Source of the DNA: Acidobacteriota bacterium
GTDB taxonomy: Bacteria; Acidobacteriota; Terriglobia; Bryobacterales; Bryobacteraceae
Reading direction: 5' to 3'
DNA length: 64,000 bases
Assembly (NCBI GenBank): GCA_016185425.1
Contig: JACPNQ010000015.1
Location: 62,001 to 126,000 of the forward strand
A model generated the notes under the pieces. It made no database searches. It saw only the letters and a list, made by a program, of their open reading frames with translations, and was not told where the DNA came from. Below are positions 62,764 to 64,000 of this stretch, in pieces (the first letter of the stretch is position 1; the number at the start of each line of letters is the position of its first letter). The translations under genes were made by a program, and so were the position numbers.

Positions 62764-64000
62764 TTTACTTTCGCCGAACCCTCCTGCTGCTAGGCGCCGT
62801 CCTTTCGCTGGCCGGAGAAACCCGACGTGCTCTGGTAGTCGGGAATGGGGACTATAAAAACGTTCCGCCCGCGACGCAGTCCGCCGCCGATGCCCGCGCA
62901 TTCGGCCGCGCGCTCACAGCCAGTCAGTTCCAGGTCGATCTGCTTATCAACGTCGAAGCCGACGCCCTCGCGCGGGAAATCAACAAATTCCTCCAGGATC
63001 TTCAACCAGGTGACGCCGCCGTTTTCTATTTCGCCGGATACGCCGTGCAGGACATGGGCGAGAACTATCTGCTCCCCGTCGGCTATGCCCCGGCCGGCAC
63101 CGACGGCATCGAGTTTCAATCCTATTCGGTCAAACGGCTCGTTCGCTATCTCGAAACCAAGAAGCTCTCCACCGGAGTGGTCGTCCTCGACTACGCACCG
63201 TCCAACCCCGCCATTGAAAGGAAGTTTCCTGAGCCGGGTCTCGCCACGATGGACATACGTACGGCCAATCTGGTCCTCGCCCTGCCGAACTTGCCCGGAC
63301 GCGGCACACTCCCCGCGCCTGGCCGCGAACTCTCGCGCTACACCGAGGCATGGGTGGCGGCGGCGGCGGAAAAGGGAATGAGTCTCGATAACGCCCTCCG
63401 CCGCGTCAAGCAGCAGGTCAGCCAGTCTACCGGCGGCGAACAGGTTCCAGCGGAGATCTCGACACTCGTCAACGAATTCGCGTTCCAGCCCCGGTCGCTG
63501 GCCGCCGTCGAATGGGATCGCATCGCCAACTCGCGTGATATCGCCGCCTTCGAAGCGTTCCGGGAGCGTTTTCCCAACGACCCTCTCGTCACCGAAGCCG
63601 GCAACCGCGTCCGCACCCTCGAGTGGGACCGTGTCCGCGCCGACGGCGATCCCAAAGCCGTCCGCCTCTTCCTCAGCCGCTACCCGCGCCACGTCGAGGC
63701 CGCACGATGGCTCGCCGCGCAGGAAGCCAACGAGAAAAACTCCACCTCCAGCGCGGTGCTCGGCGCCATCGAGCGATACAGCAAGGCTTACGAAAGCCGA
63801 GACGTCGACTCATTGCAGGCCGTTCGCCCCGGCCTTGGCCCCGCGGAACGCAAACGCCTCGAGCAGGCGTTCCGCGAATTCAAATCGATCAAATACAGCC
63901 TCACGCCGGCGGGCGAACCGGCCATTGAGGCTACAGCCGCCACTGTGAAATGCCGATTGAAGGTGGAGATGCGCTCAAGCGACGGCGCCACTCCGCGTCC
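62742..64000 (+). CDS. Caspase-fold (peptidase C14-like) protein lacking catalytic residues, 3' part cut
   Basis: An ATG at 62742 opens a frame that runs to the window edge (419 residues seen). A short hydrophobic signal (LLLLGAVLSLAG) is followed by a C14 fold: ALVVGNGDYKNVPP, SAADARAFGRALTAS, LQPGDAAVFYFAGYAVQDMG, ENYLLPVG and VVVLDYAPSNP. At the positions of catalytic His (usually GHG) there is Y100, and at the Cys (usually DACR) A152. Both catalytic residues are therefore lost. After about residue 240 come helical repeats (EWDRIANSRDIAAFEAFRER, RVRADGDPKAVRLFLSRYPR). It overlaps the kinase by 22 bp. Confidence 0.82.
   Translation, partial: MARATALIYFRRTLLLLGAVLSLAGETRRALVVGNGDYKNVPPATQSAADARAFGRALTASQFQVDLLINVEADALAREINKFLQDLQPGDAAVFYFAGYAVQDMGENYLLPVGYAPAGTDGIEFQSYSVKRLVRYLETKKLSTGVVVLDYAPSNPAIERKFPEPGLATMDIRTANLVLALPNLPGRGTLPAPGRELSRYTEAWVAAAAEKGMSLDNALRRVKQQVSQSTGGEQVPAEISTLVNEFAFQPRSLAAVEWDRIANSRDIAAFEAFRERFPNDPLVTEAGNRVRTLEWDRVRADGDPKAVRLFLSRYPRHVEAARWLAAQEANEKNSTSSAVLGAIERYSKAYESRDVDSLQAVRPGLGPAERKRLEQAFREFKSIKYSLTPAGEPAIEATAATVKCRLKVEMRSSDGATPR

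Noticed and set aside
62742..64000. Active caspase/metacaspase
   Set aside because: Both catalytic positions are replaced (Tyr and Ala).
1..64000. tRNA/rRNA genes, IS elements, CRISPR arrays
   Set aside because: No tRNA-like cloverleaf, transposase, terminal repeat pair or regularly spaced repeat was seen on either strand by eye.

Overview
The window is about 60 percent G+C and reads as chromosomal DNA of an acidobacterium, most likely of the Solibacter/Bryobacter group. The main clue is the 1005-residue secreted protein at 12711-15728, whose C-terminal third matches the TIGR03437 domain typical of Solibacter proteins. Supporting clues are PEP-CTERM proteins, a PSD1/DUF1501 pair, a CarD regulator, a PknB-like kinase next to a caspase-fold protein, and many GTG/TTG starts with 4-nt gene overlaps. 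No tRNA, rRNA, insertion sequence, prophage or CRISPR array was seen.

Layout. 1-4.0 kb (minus): a truncated methyltransferase, a polysaccharide pyruvyl transferase-like protein, and an ECF sigma / zinc-finger anti-sigma / Spy-like operon. 4.2-8.8 kb: an A-type Fe-S carrier, a PEP-CTERM protein, then murQ-murA-rhodanese. 8.8-12.6 kb (minus): an MtrA/DmsE-like decaheme cytochrome overlapping an MtrB-like outer-membrane barrel, plus a smaller barrel protein. 12.7-25.7 kb (minus): the TIGR03437 beta-propeller protein, then the machinery of a Tad/Flp pilus (cpaB, cpaC, cpaE, cpaF, tadB, tadC) with no pilin in view, a polytopic membrane protein and a LuxR-type regulator. 25.8-33.2 kb: an amidase with a small coupled partner, two small membrane proteins, a polysaccharide-export ABC transporter, an acyl-CoA dehydrogenase, a LolA-like protein and a radical SAM enzyme. 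33.2-38.3 kb (minus): a likely exopolysaccharide/envelope cluster (polytopic membrane protein, GT2 synthase, bactofilin-like protein, YaiO-like barrel, PEP-CTERM lectin). 38.5-40.9 kb: ahcY divergent from an ArsR-methyltransferase fusion, with a near-perfect 24-bp palindrome between them. 40.9-44.3 kb: accessory genes (DUF4160/DUF2442, corA, small unknowns, HicAB, a methyltransferase). 44.4-49.5 kb (minus): PSD1, DUF1501, ECF sigma, anti-sigma and YkgJ, very tightly packed. 49.6-56.6 kb: gltBD divergent from a LysR regulator. 56.6-64 kb: an ankyrin/heme/cyclase-repeat fusion, a disrupted gene, an enolase-superfamily enzyme, carD, and a Ser/Thr kinase overlapping a caspase-fold protein that has lost both catalytic residues.

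How the parts fit. Much of the window concerns the cell surface: envelope polymer synthesis and display, pilus assembly, and electron transfer across the outer membrane. Two ECF sigma/anti-sigma pairs, a receiver regulator and a Ser/Thr kinase could tie these to envelope signals. The most notable items are the pseudo-caspase/kinase pair, the MtrAB-like conduit, the SahR-like methyl-cycle switch and the ankyrin-heme-cyclase fusion. Function calls come from recognised motifs and gene context; no database search was run.
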